Shown here: positions 1 to 6,585 of the stretch, piece by piece | How positions within the stretch are numbered: position 1 is the first letter of the stretch | Layout of the letters: every line of letters begins with the position of its first letter | From: a virus | Strand: one strand, 5' to 3' | Virus record (IMG/VR): IMGVR_UViG_3300027743_000072 | Span: 1-29,638 of that record | DNA: 29,638 nt | The notes under the pieces: generated by a model | What the model was told of the DNA's origin: nothing | Seen by the model: only the letters and a program-made list of their open reading frames with translations | Database searches by the model: none | Position numbers and translations under genes: made by a program

Positions 1-43
1 TAGGAGTCTTCGCACCGTTCGGTCGCACTAAGTAGGAGGTAAA

Positions 44-226
44 ATGGGATACTTTGCTCGGTCACTTGAGGCAAAACTGAGGACGCTCAAGAAAGAACAG
101 GGAGCAAAGCCTAAGCCCATTAGGAAGCAAAAGGTAGAGCCAGGGGATAAGGTTCCAATTTCCTCTGGCTCTATCGATCAGCTTCAGCGTGGTGCATATC
201 AATTCTTTTGGAGGAAAAATAAATGA
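44..226 (+). CDS. Small basic hypothetical protein
   Basis: A 60-residue protein of unknown function. The start is well supported: a full AGGAGGT Shine-Dalgarno sequence lies at 34-40, four bases before the ATG. The middle (about residues 10-35) is rich in Lys, Arg and Pro, and the end is aromatic and basic (QFFWRKNK). There is no signal peptide and no recognisable domain. Its stop overlaps the next start in an ATGA arrangement, so it opens a translationally coupled early phage gene string. The basic composition suggests nucleic-acid or host-protein binding, but that is only inference. Confidence 0.65.
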   Translation: MGYFARSLEAKLRTLKKEQGAKPKPIRKQKVEPGDKVPISSGSIDQLQRGAYQFFWRKNK

Positions 227-429
227 GAACTGAACTCAAGATCATTTCAAGCAAGGGTGACAGCTTCCTCATCAAGGACCCCATCAAGGCTAATGGAGAT
301 GACGAGTTCGTCTACATCGAATCCAACAATGGGGGCCATCCGACCTTCGATAAGGTAGCTCGGGATAGGAGCATCACCATTCTCTTGTGGAGTGACAATG
401 GCGTCAGAGCCAACCCAAGCGGGGACTAG
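223..429 (+). CDS. Small hypothetical early protein
   Basis: A 68-residue soluble protein starting in an ATGA overlap with the preceding gene. A GGAGG motif at 210-214 precedes the start. The sequence alternates hydrophobic and charged residues, as in a small beta-rich domain, and contains an acidic GDDEFVYIE patch near residues 25-33. I do not recognise a family. Its 3' end overlaps the next gene by about 32 bases. Support for it as a real gene comes from the coupling and the ribosome binding site rather than from homology. Confidence 0.6.
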   Translation: MRTELKIISSKGDSFLIKDPIKANGDDEFVYIESNNGGHPTFDKVARDRSITILLWSDNGVRANPSGD

Positions 430-922
430 CGTAGGGTATCGCTCGATGAACAACCATGCCAACGTATTCACCTGTCAGGACTTCACTGAGGGCGAGTGCT
501 GTCAAGGTTGTCATCAGGCAGGATACGTCATCGCTATATATCCTTGGTCTGTCTATTCAGAGGGCTACAAGGACAAGATGCCGGACCTCTCGATGGGACT
601 CCGGGGTGAGGTCTGTTGTCGGAAGTTCCATGCAGTTCGCCAGCTATCAAGAGCATGGTGGATAAGGAGGTATTGTGCCAAGCAAAAGTGGAGCGAAGCC
701 GACACGGAAAGGCTCGTCCAAGCGACCCCGGAAACCTACTCTCGTATCTCTGGAGAGCTCGCCTCAAAGTATTTCCCAGCATTCGGAGGAGGAGCCAAAT
801 CCCAGCGATCTTCGACGCCAGCTACTCGATCTGCTCCACGAAGCAAACCCACAGGGAGCGGATGTCCTAGCTGCGGTGGCAAGTGGGACGGTGTTGTCTG
901 CAACAATTGCGGATACGCATGA
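398..922 (+). CDS. Cys-rich protein with C-terminal zinc ribbon
   Basis: A 174-residue protein of unknown function. The ATG at 398 is preferred over the in-frame GTG at 392 because GGAG at 389-392 sits five bases upstream of it. It has two probable metal-binding regions. The N-terminal region holds C26, C34, C35, C38, C73, C74 and H78. The C-terminal zinc ribbon is CPSCGG (C156, C159) followed by VCNNCGYA (C168, C171). Between them, residues 131-152 are a Ser/Pro/Arg linker. The C-terminal half shares DNA with another well-formed reading frame (675-1118). The zinc ribbon makes this frame convincing. A role in nucleic-acid binding or protein contact is inferred. Confidence 0.7.
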   Translation: MASEPTQAGTSVGYRSMNNHANVFTCQDFTEGECCQGCHQAGYVIAIYPWSVYSEGYKDKMPDLSMGLRGEVCCRKFHAVRQLSRAWWIRRYCAKQKWSEADTERLVQATPETYSRISGELASKYFPAFGGGAKSQRSSTPATRSAPRSKPTGSGCPSCGGKWDGVVCNNCGYA

Positions 923-1118
923 GGCGCATCTCCAGCTACATCGCGCCCTCATAGACCACATTAGGGACATGGAGCCACGGTTTCCCATAACTGTTCGGCA
1001 GGCGAACGCTTTACTTATCGAGCTGGAGCGAGAGTGGATCAAGGACAAGGACGTCGTAACCGCCTTGCTGAGAGAGATGAGAATCTGGCTGGCTATGTTG
1101 TCGAATGGACACTATTGA
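675..1118 (+). CDS. Hypothetical protein overlapping the zinc-ribbon gene out of frame
   Basis: A 147-residue hypothetical protein. It starts at GTG 675, four bases after a strong AAGGAGG at 664-670. Its first 83 codons lie inside the preceding gene in another frame, a 248-base overlap on the same strand. The last 65 residues are outside the overlap and look like an ordinary helical domain with mixed charge (for example ITVRQANALLIELEREW). The N-terminus is basic and Ser/Pro-rich, as expected where codons are constrained by another gene. A shorter form from a GTG near 891 is possible. No known family is recognised. Confidence 0.55.
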   Translation: MPSKSGAKPTRKGSSKRPRKPTLVSLESSPQSISQHSEEEPNPSDLRRQLLDLLHEANPQGADVLAAVASGTVLSATIADTHEAHLQLHRALIDHIRDMEPRFPITVRQANALLIELEREWIKDKDVVTALLREMRIWLAMLSNGHY

Positions 1119-1163
1119 TCCTCATAGTCGGGATGATAATCCTCCACTTTTTCGGGTGACTTA

Positions 1164-1469
1164 ATGTGCGCACTCTGTGAGAAGATTAAAATCGTCAAGG
1201 ACATCCTCAAAGGCTACTTCACCGACGAGGAGCTGGAGGAGATGTCCAAGAGCATCGGGCTTGAGGGGTGGAATGTAAAGGGGACTCGTCTTTCCCTCTA
1301 TCTCATGGCCGTCGTGGAGTTGTGTGTGGAGCAGGGATTGGACCCACTCACCATCCATGACGGGGTGCATGTCGCCATCATGAGGGATGCCCTCAAGCGG
1401 CAATACGAGGAAGCATATCCGGATCGAGATCATACATTGAAAGAGAGGTTGGAAGGATATGAAAGCTAA
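1164..1469 (+). CDS. Small hypothetical protein with N-terminal CxxC
   Basis: A 101-residue, mainly helical, acidic hypothetical protein. It begins MCALCEK, so there is a CxxC pair at residues 2 and 5, with a further Cys near residue 54. The middle contains FTDEELEEMSKSIGLEGW, a likely amphipathic helix and turn. The ribosome binding site (GGTGA) is weak. It overlaps the next gene by 11 bases, consistent with coupled translation. I do not recognise a family. The CxxC might bind metal or act in redox chemistry, but two Cys alone are weak evidence. Confidence 0.6.
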   Translation: MCALCEKIKIVKDILKGYFTDEELEEMSKSIGLEGWNVKGTRLSLYLMAVVELCVEQGLDPLTIHDGVHVAIMRDALKRQYEEAYPDRDHTLKERLEGYES

Positions 1470-1674
1470 GATCAAGCGGCAACCACCAGCAAAGGGCGGT
1501 CGTCAACCGCTCTCACCATGCGTGCTCCACTCGATCGACAACGAGTTGATCAGGCTGTCACGTATCTACGGAGTCACGAAGTCGTGGGTTGTTTCCACGA
1601 TCCTCGCAGACGCATTCAACATCAAGGAGCAGCCTTCCTTTTACGGAGAAGCTAAGCTCCGCCGCATCAAGTAG
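1459..1674 (+). CDS. Putative ribbon-helix-helix DNA-binding protein
   Basis: A 71-residue protein with a basic N-terminus (KAKIKRQ, KGGRQ), then a segment at residues 23-55 that fits the Arc/CopG ribbon-helix-helix layout. That layout is a short polar strand (VLHSIDNELI), a first helix (LIRLSRIYG), a turn (VTK) and a second helix (SWVVSTILADAF). Proteins of this fold bind DNA as dimers and often act as small repressors. AAGGA at 1452-1456 just upstream supports the start, which overlaps the previous gene. Its position among early genes before the recombination module suggests a regulator or accessory factor. The assignment is by pattern only. Confidence 0.5.
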   Translation: MKAKIKRQPPAKGGRQPLSPCVLHSIDNELIRLSRIYGVTKSWVVSTILADAFNIKEQPSFYGEAKLRRIK

Positions 1675-1698
1675 TCGTCAACCTAAGGAGTCGTCAAA

Positions 1699-1944
1699 AT
1701 GTTAAATGGAGCATCGGTGCATTGGACGCAGAAGCCTGAGAATCGTCTCAAGCTCAAGAGAGTTTTGAAGCAGGCCGCGGTAGCCAAGAGAGCGAAAGAC
1801 AAGCTCTCCAAGGCTGAGCGCATCGTCAAGAAGCAAGTGAAGGCCAAGAAGATTGTCCCCACTGCTGAGGATGAAGCAAGCATCATCGTCAACGGCTGGA
1901 AGCTGACCCTTGGCCCCGGCAGGATAAAGATAGAGCAATCATGA
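1699..1944 (+). CDS. Lys-rich small hypothetical protein
   Basis: An 81-residue, strongly basic protein. AAGGAG at 1685-1690 lies eight bases before the ATG. Residues 12-52 are a continuous Lys/Arg/Ala-rich helix, including PENRLKLKRVLKQAAVAKRA. They are followed by a small beta-like end (ASIIVNGWKLTLG). The stop overlaps the next ATG as ATGA, coupling it to the nuclease gene. The composition suggests DNA or RNA binding. No family is recognised. Confidence 0.55.
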   Translation: MLNGASVHWTQKPENRLKLKRVLKQAAVAKRAKDKLSKAERIVKKQVKAKKIVPTAEDEASIIVNGWKLTLGPGRIKIEQS

Positions 1945-2849
1945 GAACCATCGCCCTCGACTCGCAGATTCTCAACACTCTCCAGAACTGTGGCCGCAAG
2001 TTGAAGATGGAGTTCGTCGACAACTGGCGTCCCACCGAGAAGGCTGAAGCTCTGGAGAAGGGGGATCTAATCCACAAGATGTTCGCCACCTATTACAGAG
2101 GCAGGAGGGAGGGCCTCGACAAGCAGGATCAGTCACATGCCCTCCTAATTGCCAGGGCTATTGCAGAGGCGCGCGAAGCTGCCCTCCCAATGAGCCTCTC
2201 CATCGCTACGGTAGAGGAGGACATTAAGCAGTTCAAGGAGAACATCCTCTACTGGCAGCGAGATGGCTGGAAGGTCTTGGAGGTGGAGCAGTCCTTCTCC
2301 AAGGTCTTGTTCGAGAGACCTGATACCTCAGAGCGTGAAGGCTTTCGAGTCCTTTACGAGGGGATCATCGACTTGGTTGTGGAGCATCCTTCCCCTCACG
2401 GTATATTTATCGTGGACCACAAGACGGCATCGAGGAAGAGCACTCCATACAAGGTGACGAACCAGTTCATGGGTTACGCATGGGCGCTCAACCTGAATCA
2501 AGTGATCATCAATCGTGTAGGATTCCAAAAGAGCCTCTCCGCGCAGGAGCGATTCCAGAGGATATTCCTCAACTACGAACGGGAGCTTATCAAAGAATGG
2601 GTCCAGCAGGCTGTCTACTGGGCTCATGTCCTCGTCGGTTACATGGACAACGGTTACTTCCCTCCTAACTATACCTCCTGTGACAAATACTCAGGATGTA
2701 TCTTTCAGCAGGTGTGCGCGACTATCCCACAGGTAAGGGATTTCAAACTCCAATCATTCTACTTCCAAGGAGATCCGTGGTCGCCCCACACGAGGGACAA
2801 GAAAAAGGGAGAGGAGGCAGACGATGTCGAGACCGAGATGGGGACATAA
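1941..2849 (+). CDS. Cas4/RecB-like PD-(D/E)XK nuclease with Fe-S cysteines
   Basis: A 302-residue nuclease of the RecB/Cas4 branch of the PD-(D/E)XK superfamily, which cuts or resects DNA during recombination and replication. Visible motifs are the early GDLIHK with H45, an acidic EVE at 114-116, the catalytic Asp in YEGIIDLV (D144), the DHK core (D159, K161), and the Q175/Y179 helix (NQFMGYA). One Cys near the N-terminus (C17) plus three at the C-terminus (C247, C253, C259) match the four-Cys 4Fe-4S arrangement of Cas4 and AddB. The last 37 residues are a charged tail. It is coupled to the genes on both sides, and no cas1 or CRISPR array is seen, so a phage recombination exonuclease is likelier than adaptation. 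Confidence 0.85.
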   Translation: MRTIALDSQILNTLQNCGRKLKMEFVDNWRPTEKAEALEKGDLIHKMFATYYRGRREGLDKQDQSHALLIARAIAEAREAALPMSLSIATVEEDIKQFKENILYWQRDGWKVLEVEQSFSKVLFERPDTSEREGFRVLYEGIIDLVVEHPSPHGIFIVDHKTASRKSTPYKVTNQFMGYAWALNLNQVIINRVGFQKSLSAQERFQRIFLNYERELIKEWVQQAVYWAHVLVGYMDNGYFPPNYTSCDKYSGCIFQQVCATIPQVRDFKLQSFYFQGDPWSPHTRDKKKGEEADDVETEMGT

Positions 2850-3171
2850 CGTTCATAAATACATGCGGGTCTCTTTCAAGTCGAAGAAGAAGGGTGGAGA
2901 GGAGACAATCCTGTGGAGGTGCACACTCCCGAACTGCCAGCACTACCTCGTCGACCGGATGGTTCTGGGAAAGCTCTGCCTCTGCAACAGGTGCAACGAT
3001 GAAGTCTTCGAAATGAAGCACGCTCACCTCGCCAGGAAGAAGCCTCATTGCCTGAAGTGCACCAAGGACATCTTCGACAATTTCAAGGGGAACAAAGACA
3101 GGAAGGAAGGTCCAAGCATCACCGACATCCTAGCGAATCTGGATTCTCTCATCAAGCCACAGGAGAAGTAA
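2824..3171 (+). CDS. Cys-rich zinc-ribbon protein in the recombination module
   Basis: A 115-residue protein with a dense Cys pattern: C33, C38, C52, C54, C57, C76 and C79. C54/C57 and C76/C79 are CxxC pairs, typical of zinc ribbons. GAGGAGG at 2811-2817 gives a strong ribosome binding site six bases before the ATG. The gene starts inside the end of the nuclease gene, and its stop forms TAATG with the ATPase gene. A DNA-binding accessory to the nuclease and the Sak4-like ATPase is inferred from this position. The specific family is not recognised. Confidence 0.65.
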   Translation: MSRPRWGHNVHKYMRVSFKSKKKGGEETILWRCTLPNCQHYLVDRMVLGKLCLCNRCNDEVFEMKHAHLARKKPHCLKCTKDIFDNFKGNKDRKEGPSITDILANLDSLIKPQEK

Positions 3172-4025
3172 TGCCAAATACATACGACATTGTCCTAGGA
3201 GGCAGGTTGATGTGCCTGTTCATCTCGGACAATGGGAATGGGAAGACGGTCGCAGCCGCTAGTTTCCCAGGCCCAATCAAATTCTTCGATTTCGACGGGA
3301 GGATGCAGCCTGTCAAGCTGTTCTATCCCCGGAGAAGGGACATCACCTATGACATCGTCGGTATGGAGGCGCAGAGACCACAGGGAGGATTCCCCGGTTG
3401 TATCTCCTTCATGCAGTTCGCTGAGGAATTCGAGGGTCTCCAAGATAGGTGTCCGTGGGGCACCGTAGTTGTGGACTCTATAACAGCATTGACAGCTACG
3501 TCGGTAGGGTTCCAGCTCGGCATCAAAGCTAAGGAGGGGAAGGGCAAGAAGCTCTCCTCAGGTATCCAGGTTCCGAGTTGGGATGAATTCAATGGGGAGA
3601 CTTCTGTCGTTCAACAGATACTTGACGTGGCAAAGATCCTCCCCTGTCATGTCATCTTCACAGCCCACCCCGTTGACAAGAGTATTGACGCTGGGGGAGG
3701 CACACTCAAGAAAGCTCGCAGCATTGCAGCATACGGAACGAAGACTCCAAGTCTCGTCCCTATCTACTTCAACGAGATCTACCAGTTCGGAGTTGAGCCA
3801 CCGTCGGCTCCCGGACAACCGGCTCAGAGGTTCATCCTGACCCAGCCGACCGGGAAAGACATGGCGAAGACCGCCCTTCCCCTTCCTCCACGTATTGACA
3901 TTACGGGCAAGCCGTTGTATCCTATCTTAAAGGAGATCTGCAACGCCCACAATCTCAAGCTGGATGAAAAGGAGGAGGCAGAAAGGAGCAAGGAGTCAGT
4001 AGAACCAGTAGCCAGTATCAAGTAA
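3171..4025 (+). CDS. Sak4-like RecA-fold ATPase (single-strand annealing/recombination)
   Basis: A 284-residue P-loop ATPase of the AAA_24/Sak4-like group. These phage proteins have a RecA core and act in recombination with an ssDNA-binding protein. The Walker A loop is ISDNGNGKT (K25, T26). The first Gly of the usual motif is replaced by Ser. Walker B is TVVVDSIT with D102. A sensor-like FTAHPVDK follows near residue 163. The start is taken at ATG 3171, which overlaps the upstream stop (TAATG) and follows AGGAG, rather than at the longer in-frame opening. The following ssDNA-binding-like gene and the preceding nuclease fit a phage recombination operon. Confidence 0.8.
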   Translation: MPNTYDIVLGGRLMCLFISDNGNGKTVAAASFPGPIKFFDFDGRMQPVKLFYPRRRDITYDIVGMEAQRPQGGFPGCISFMQFAEEFEGLQDRCPWGTVVVDSITALTATSVGFQLGIKAKEGKGKKLSSGIQVPSWDEFNGETSVVQQILDVAKILPCHVIFTAHPVDKSIDAGGGTLKKARSIAAYGTKTPSLVPIYFNEIYQFGVEPPSAPGQPAQRFILTQPTGKDMAKTALPLPPRIDITGKPLYPILKEICNAHNLKLDEKEEAERSKESVEPVASIK

Positions 4026-4053
4026 CCAGTCCCAACAACAAGGAGAGTAGACA

Positions 4054-4491
4054 ATGGCAATTCGCATGAACATCACCCCCTCGGACGTGAAGGCTCAGAA
4101 GCTGGTCCGTCCGGGTTGGTATCCCGTCGAGATCAAGGAGGTCAAGTCGGAGTTGGCCTCGGACAAGTCCTCCTACAACACCCGCGTGGATATCGAGGGT
4201 CTGGAGGGTGACGCCGCCGGAGTCCCCGTCCCCACGTGGTTCTCTGAGAAGTTCGCTCAGGGAGCCATCCCCTTCGTGAAGGCCACGGGAGGCCGTGTCT
4301 CGGAGGAGGAGGGCGTGGACCCCGACTACGACTTCGAGGCGCAGATCGGGAAGAAGGTCATGGCTCACATCGTCACGAGCCGTGGAAAGAGCGGGACGGA
4401 CAAGCCGCGCAACCAGATCGACGACTGGGCTCCTCTCCAGGCTGTGACCAGCTCGGAGCAGCTCCCCAACGTCGCCGGATTCGATAGCTAG
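4054..4491 (+). CDS. Probable phage single-stranded DNA-binding protein
   Basis: A 145-residue protein with the layout of small phage ssDNA-binding proteins that accompany Sak4-like ATPases. It has an N-terminal PGWYPVEIKEVK strand, a beta-rich centre with a possible binding face (TWFSEKFAQG), and a GKKVMAHIVTSRGK strand near residues 98-111. It ends in a short polar tail (NVAGFDS). AAGGAGAG at 4040-4047 is a good ribosome binding site. The fold assignment (OB-like) is inferred from gene order and strand pattern, not from a decisive motif. It may coat ssDNA for the polymerase and the Sak4-like ATPase. Confidence 0.6.
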   Translation: MAIRMNITPSDVKAQKLVRPGWYPVEIKEVKSELASDKSSYNTRVDIEGLEGDAAGVPVPTWFSEKFAQGAIPFVKATGGRVSEEEGVDPDYDFEAQIGKKVMAHIVTSRGKSGTDKPRNQIDDWAPLQAVTSSEQLPNVAGFDS

Positions 4492-4497
4492 GTTCTC

Positions 4498-4591
4498 GCC
4501 GGGGTAGTGGCTGACATGTAATGGTGCCTAGTATTCGCGGCCATCGTGAACGCGGCTAGGAAAACGTGGGTTCAAATCCCATCCCCCGGCA
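4498..4591 (+). tRNA. tRNA-like element with an abnormal anticodon region
   Basis: The 5' GCCGGGG (4498-4504) pairs with CCCCGGC (4584-4590), followed by a discriminator A and no encoded CCA. A canonical T-arm is present: GTGGG, loop TTCAAAT, CCCAT (4566-4582). One extra C (4583) lies between T-arm and acceptor. CCTAG (4527-4531) pairs with CTAGG (4556-4560), with G26/A44-like flanks and a 5-base variable loop AAAAC. That stem encloses 24 bases instead of 7. Inside, TTCGC/GTGAA can form a smaller stem with a loop reading CCA in the anticodon position but lacking U33. The D-arm is poor. It could be an intron-bearing, degenerate or unusual phage tRNA; the amino acid is not assigned. Confidence 0.5.
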
Positions 4592-4619
4592 TTTTCATCA
4601 ACCGGATCAGGAGTCTAAC

Positions 4620-4832
4620 GTGAACAACTTTTGGGAGAAGCGCACCATGACCGAGAAGGACAAGCAGCAGGCCGAGCTCGAAAAGGAAGAGGCCATCGAG
4701 AAGGGTGAGATCGAAGACGATAGCATTGAGGCTGATGACGATGACGATGACGATCCTCTCGGTCTGGAAGATGACGATGAGGACGATGACGACGACGATG
4801 ATGACGAGGAAGACGAAGATCTCGTTCAGTAG
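4620..4832 (+). CDS. Small protein with an extremely acidic C-terminal tail
   Basis: A 70-residue protein. The chosen start is GTG 4620, six bases after AGGAG (4609-4613). ATG 4647 is an alternative start. Residues 1-30 form a charged helix (EKDKQQAELEKEEAIEKGE). Of residues 33-70, 28 are Asp or Glu, including runs of seven and eight Asp. The protein ends EDLVQ. Acidic tails occur in ssDNA-binding proteins, DNA mimics and histone-like chaperones. Its place between an ssDNA-binding-like gene and a DNA methyltransferase would suit any of these. No family is recognised, and low-complexity Asp tracts limit what homology could show. Confidence 0.65.
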   Translation: MNNFWEKRTMTEKDKQQAELEKEEAIEKGEIEDDSIEADDDDDDDPLGLEDDDEDDDDDDDDEEDEDLVQ

Positions 4833-4839
4833 CTAGGGT

Positions 4840-4915
4840 GTGGCCCAGGGCTGAGTCCGTGTCTGTGGTGGGGTCGGGGTCTCGATCCTCTGCCACTTGG
4901 ACGGCCCTGGGCTAC
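4840..4915 (+). promoter_or_regulatory. Long structured leader upstream of the ParB/methyltransferase gene
   Basis: The gap of about 98 bases holds a strong imperfect hairpin. GTGGCCCAGGGC (4840-4851) pairs with GCCCTGGGCTAC (4904-4915) over 12 positions with one G-U. Nested inside are GTCC/GGAC and GTGG/CCAC pairings in the right order. The structure ends five bases before the GGAGGT ribosome binding site at 4921-4926. The tail is TTTTC, but the stem is too long and open for a typical intrinsic terminator. A translational or RNA-stability element, or a small RNA, is inferred. Confidence 0.45.
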
Positions 4916-4930
4916 TTTTCGGAGGTAAAT

Positions 4931-6214
4931 GTGAAGATACCTATCGAGCAAGTTTCCTACGAGAAAACAGAGGATTCCGACGACCTGAAGGCAGACCTTG
5001 AGAATATCTCATCTTCCCTTAAGGAAGTCGGGTTAAGCCACCCTATAATTGTTCGTCCGGCGAACGGTTCCTACTCGCTTGTCTCTGGTGAGAAGCGTCT
5101 GAGGGCAGCAGAACTCGCAGGATGGAAAGAAATTGAGGCAGAGATCCGTGAAGTCTCAGAAATCCAGGGTAAGATCATCCAAACTCATGAAAACCTTAAA
5201 CGACACAATCTCCCTTGGTGGGAGGAAGCCGCCCTCATCCAAGCCCTCCACGCCTTCCGACAGTCCGAGCACGGAGAAGGCCAAAGTGGAAGGCCCAAAC
5301 GTGACGAGCCGAAGAAAACCGGGTGGGGCATACGCGATACTGCTATCGAACTTGGAAAATCGCTTGGACCAATTGCAGAAGATCTCCAGCTCGCTCGGGC
5401 GGTCCAGCTTGACCCTTCTCTCCGAAACATTAGAGATAAAAAGACAGCTATCCGGCTTGTCCGAATTGCTGCGCAGCGACACCAGGCTGAGGAAGAAGCA
5501 GGACTGGGAGGAGGAGCAGGAGATTTCGCAGTTAACCAGACCTATCTCGGAGATTCAGCCTCCATCCTCTCCCAATTCCCCGCCCAGAGCATCGACCATT
5601 GCATCACCGACCCGCCGTGGATCAAGTTCTTCGACGAAACACTCACGCTAGACAAGAGGACCCTCCCTGTCCTTGAGCAGGTCTACCGAGTGCTTCGTCA
5701 TGACGGTTTCCTGTTCATGTTCTGTGGCTTCGACGACCTTTCCTACTACTGTGGATTTGACCGCAGAGACAATAAGACCGGGGATCTCATTCACACAAAT
5801 GGGGAGCTAGAGAGGTTAGGCTTCAACATCTCCAAAAGTCCCATGATCTGGCACAAGCTCAACTCCATGAGCCGCCGAGGTGTGAGGTCGTGGGAATACG
5901 ACAGGAACTACGAGCTAGGGATCATCGCGACCAAGGGCTCTCCAGCAATGACAGCTCCGACGGTGAGTAGCGCGGTCAAGACGTTCCCTGTGGTGCCGCC
6001 GGTCAAGCTCATCCACCCGAACGAGAAGCCAGTGGAGCTTCTGAAGGACATCATTAACGACCTGACCTACGAGGGGAACATCATCCTTGATCCCTTCGGT
6101 GGGTCTTTCGTGACTGCCGTCGCAGCCAAGGAATCCAAGAGGCGTTACGTAATCTGTGAGCGAGATAAGAAGTTCTATGATGCTGGCCGCAAGCGTCTAG
6201 GCTTCAAGGAGTAG
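4931..6214 (+). CDS. ParB-like domain fused to a beta-class DNA methyltransferase
   Basis: A 427-residue protein starting at GTG 4931, four bases after GGAGGT. Residues 1 to about 100 match the ParB/Srx-like N-terminal domain: GLSHPIIVRP (34-43), SGEKRLRAA (52-60) and HENLKRHNL (86-94). Residues 110-195 are a charged linker. The C-terminal domain is an N6-adenine or N4-cytosine methyltransferase. It has the catalytic DPPW (227-230), HPNEKP (362-367) and then the S-adenosylmethionine-binding DPFGGS (387-392), the order of beta-class enzymes. Such ParB-methyltransferase fusions are common in phages and protect or mark phage DNA. No partner restriction enzyme is seen. Target specificity is unknown. 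Confidence 0.88.
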   Translation: MKIPIEQVSYEKTEDSDDLKADLENISSSLKEVGLSHPIIVRPANGSYSLVSGEKRLRAAELAGWKEIEAEIREVSEIQGKIIQTHENLKRHNLPWWEEAALIQALHAFRQSEHGEGQSGRPKRDEPKKTGWGIRDTAIELGKSLGPIAEDLQLARAVQLDPSLRNIRDKKTAIRLVRIAAQRHQAEEEAGLGGGAGDFAVNQTYLGDSASILSQFPAQSIDHCITDPPWIKFFDETLTLDKRTLPVLEQVYRVLRHDGFLFMFCGFDDLSYYCGFDRRDNKTGDLIHTNGELERLGFNISKSPMIWHKLNSMSRRGVRSWEYDRNYELGIIATKGSPAMTAPTVSSAVKTFPVVPPVKLIHPNEKPVELLKDIINDLTYEGNIILDPFGGSFVTAVAAKESKRRYVICERDKKFYDAGRKRLGFKE

Positions 6215-6216
6215 CA

Positions 6217-6585
6217 ATGCGTATTGGAGTCTTAGTTTACATCTCCGGGCCAATTACACCCAAAGAGGAGTTCATGGCGGAGGAGAACGTCATTGAAGGC
6301 TTGAAGATGCACCTCAAGCTCACCGAAATGGGTATCCCCTCCCACTGCCCAATGCTCGTAGGTGGCTACCCTTCTGCCTGGCTGGTGGATTGGGAGGATT
6401 GGATCGCTCTGGACTTTGCGATCATCAACCGATGCACTCATGTGCTCCTTCTCCCTCGCTGGCTAACCAGTAAGGGCGCGCTCGAGGAGAGGGACTACGC
6501 TATCACAAAGGGGATTCCTATAGCGGAGAGCCTGGATGAGCTGGTGAAAATGCTCGAGGAAAGCGATGCTCGGGCAAAGGGTTGA
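6217..6585 (+). CDS. DUF4406-like nucleoside 2-deoxyribosyltransferase-fold protein
   Basis: A 122-residue protein of the DUF4406 type, related to nucleoside 2-deoxyribosyltransferases. It shows the N-terminal signature YISGPIT (8-14), a W-x-D-W-x-x-W-like centre (LVDWEDWIALDFAII), and a hallmark end, CTHVLLLPRWLTSKGALEER, followed by a G-I-P strand. Family members are found in many phages and are presumed to act on nucleotides or nucleosides, but their substrates are mostly unproven. It starts two bases after the methyltransferase stop and overlaps the polymerase gene by 20 bases, so it sits in a DNA-synthesis operon, consistent with nucleotide metabolism. Confidence 0.8.
   Translation: MRIGVLVYISGPITPKEEFMAEENVIEGLKMHLKLTEMGIPSHCPMLVGGYPSAWLVDWEDWIALDFAIINRCTHVLLLPRWLTSKGALEERDYAITKGIPIAESLDELVKMLEESDARAKG

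Noticed and set aside
1115-1159. Tiny hydrophobic reading frame (TTG start, about 14 residues, MILIVGMIILHFFG-like)
   Set aside because: It overlaps the end of the preceding gene's region, has no ribosome binding site and is too short to support.
1941-2849. CRISPR adaptation Cas4
   Set aside because: No cas1, cas2 or repeat array is present, and the neighbours are phage recombination genes.
4566-4619. N-terminal extension of the acidic protein from GTG 4566
   Set aside because: That GTG is the first base triplet of the tRNA-like T-arm; GTG 4620 has a proper AGGAG at the right distance.
4615-4896. Arg/His-rich open frame on the - strand
   Set aside because: It is the antisense shadow of the Asp-coding tract (GAT/GAC reads as ATC/GTC or CGT/CAT frames) and has no ribosome binding site.
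5133-5651. 172-residue alternate-frame open reading frame inside the ParB/methyltransferase gene
   Set aside because: It shows shadow-like Ser/Arg-rich composition, and no ribosome binding site was picked out for it; the main frame contains the ParB motifs and the linker.
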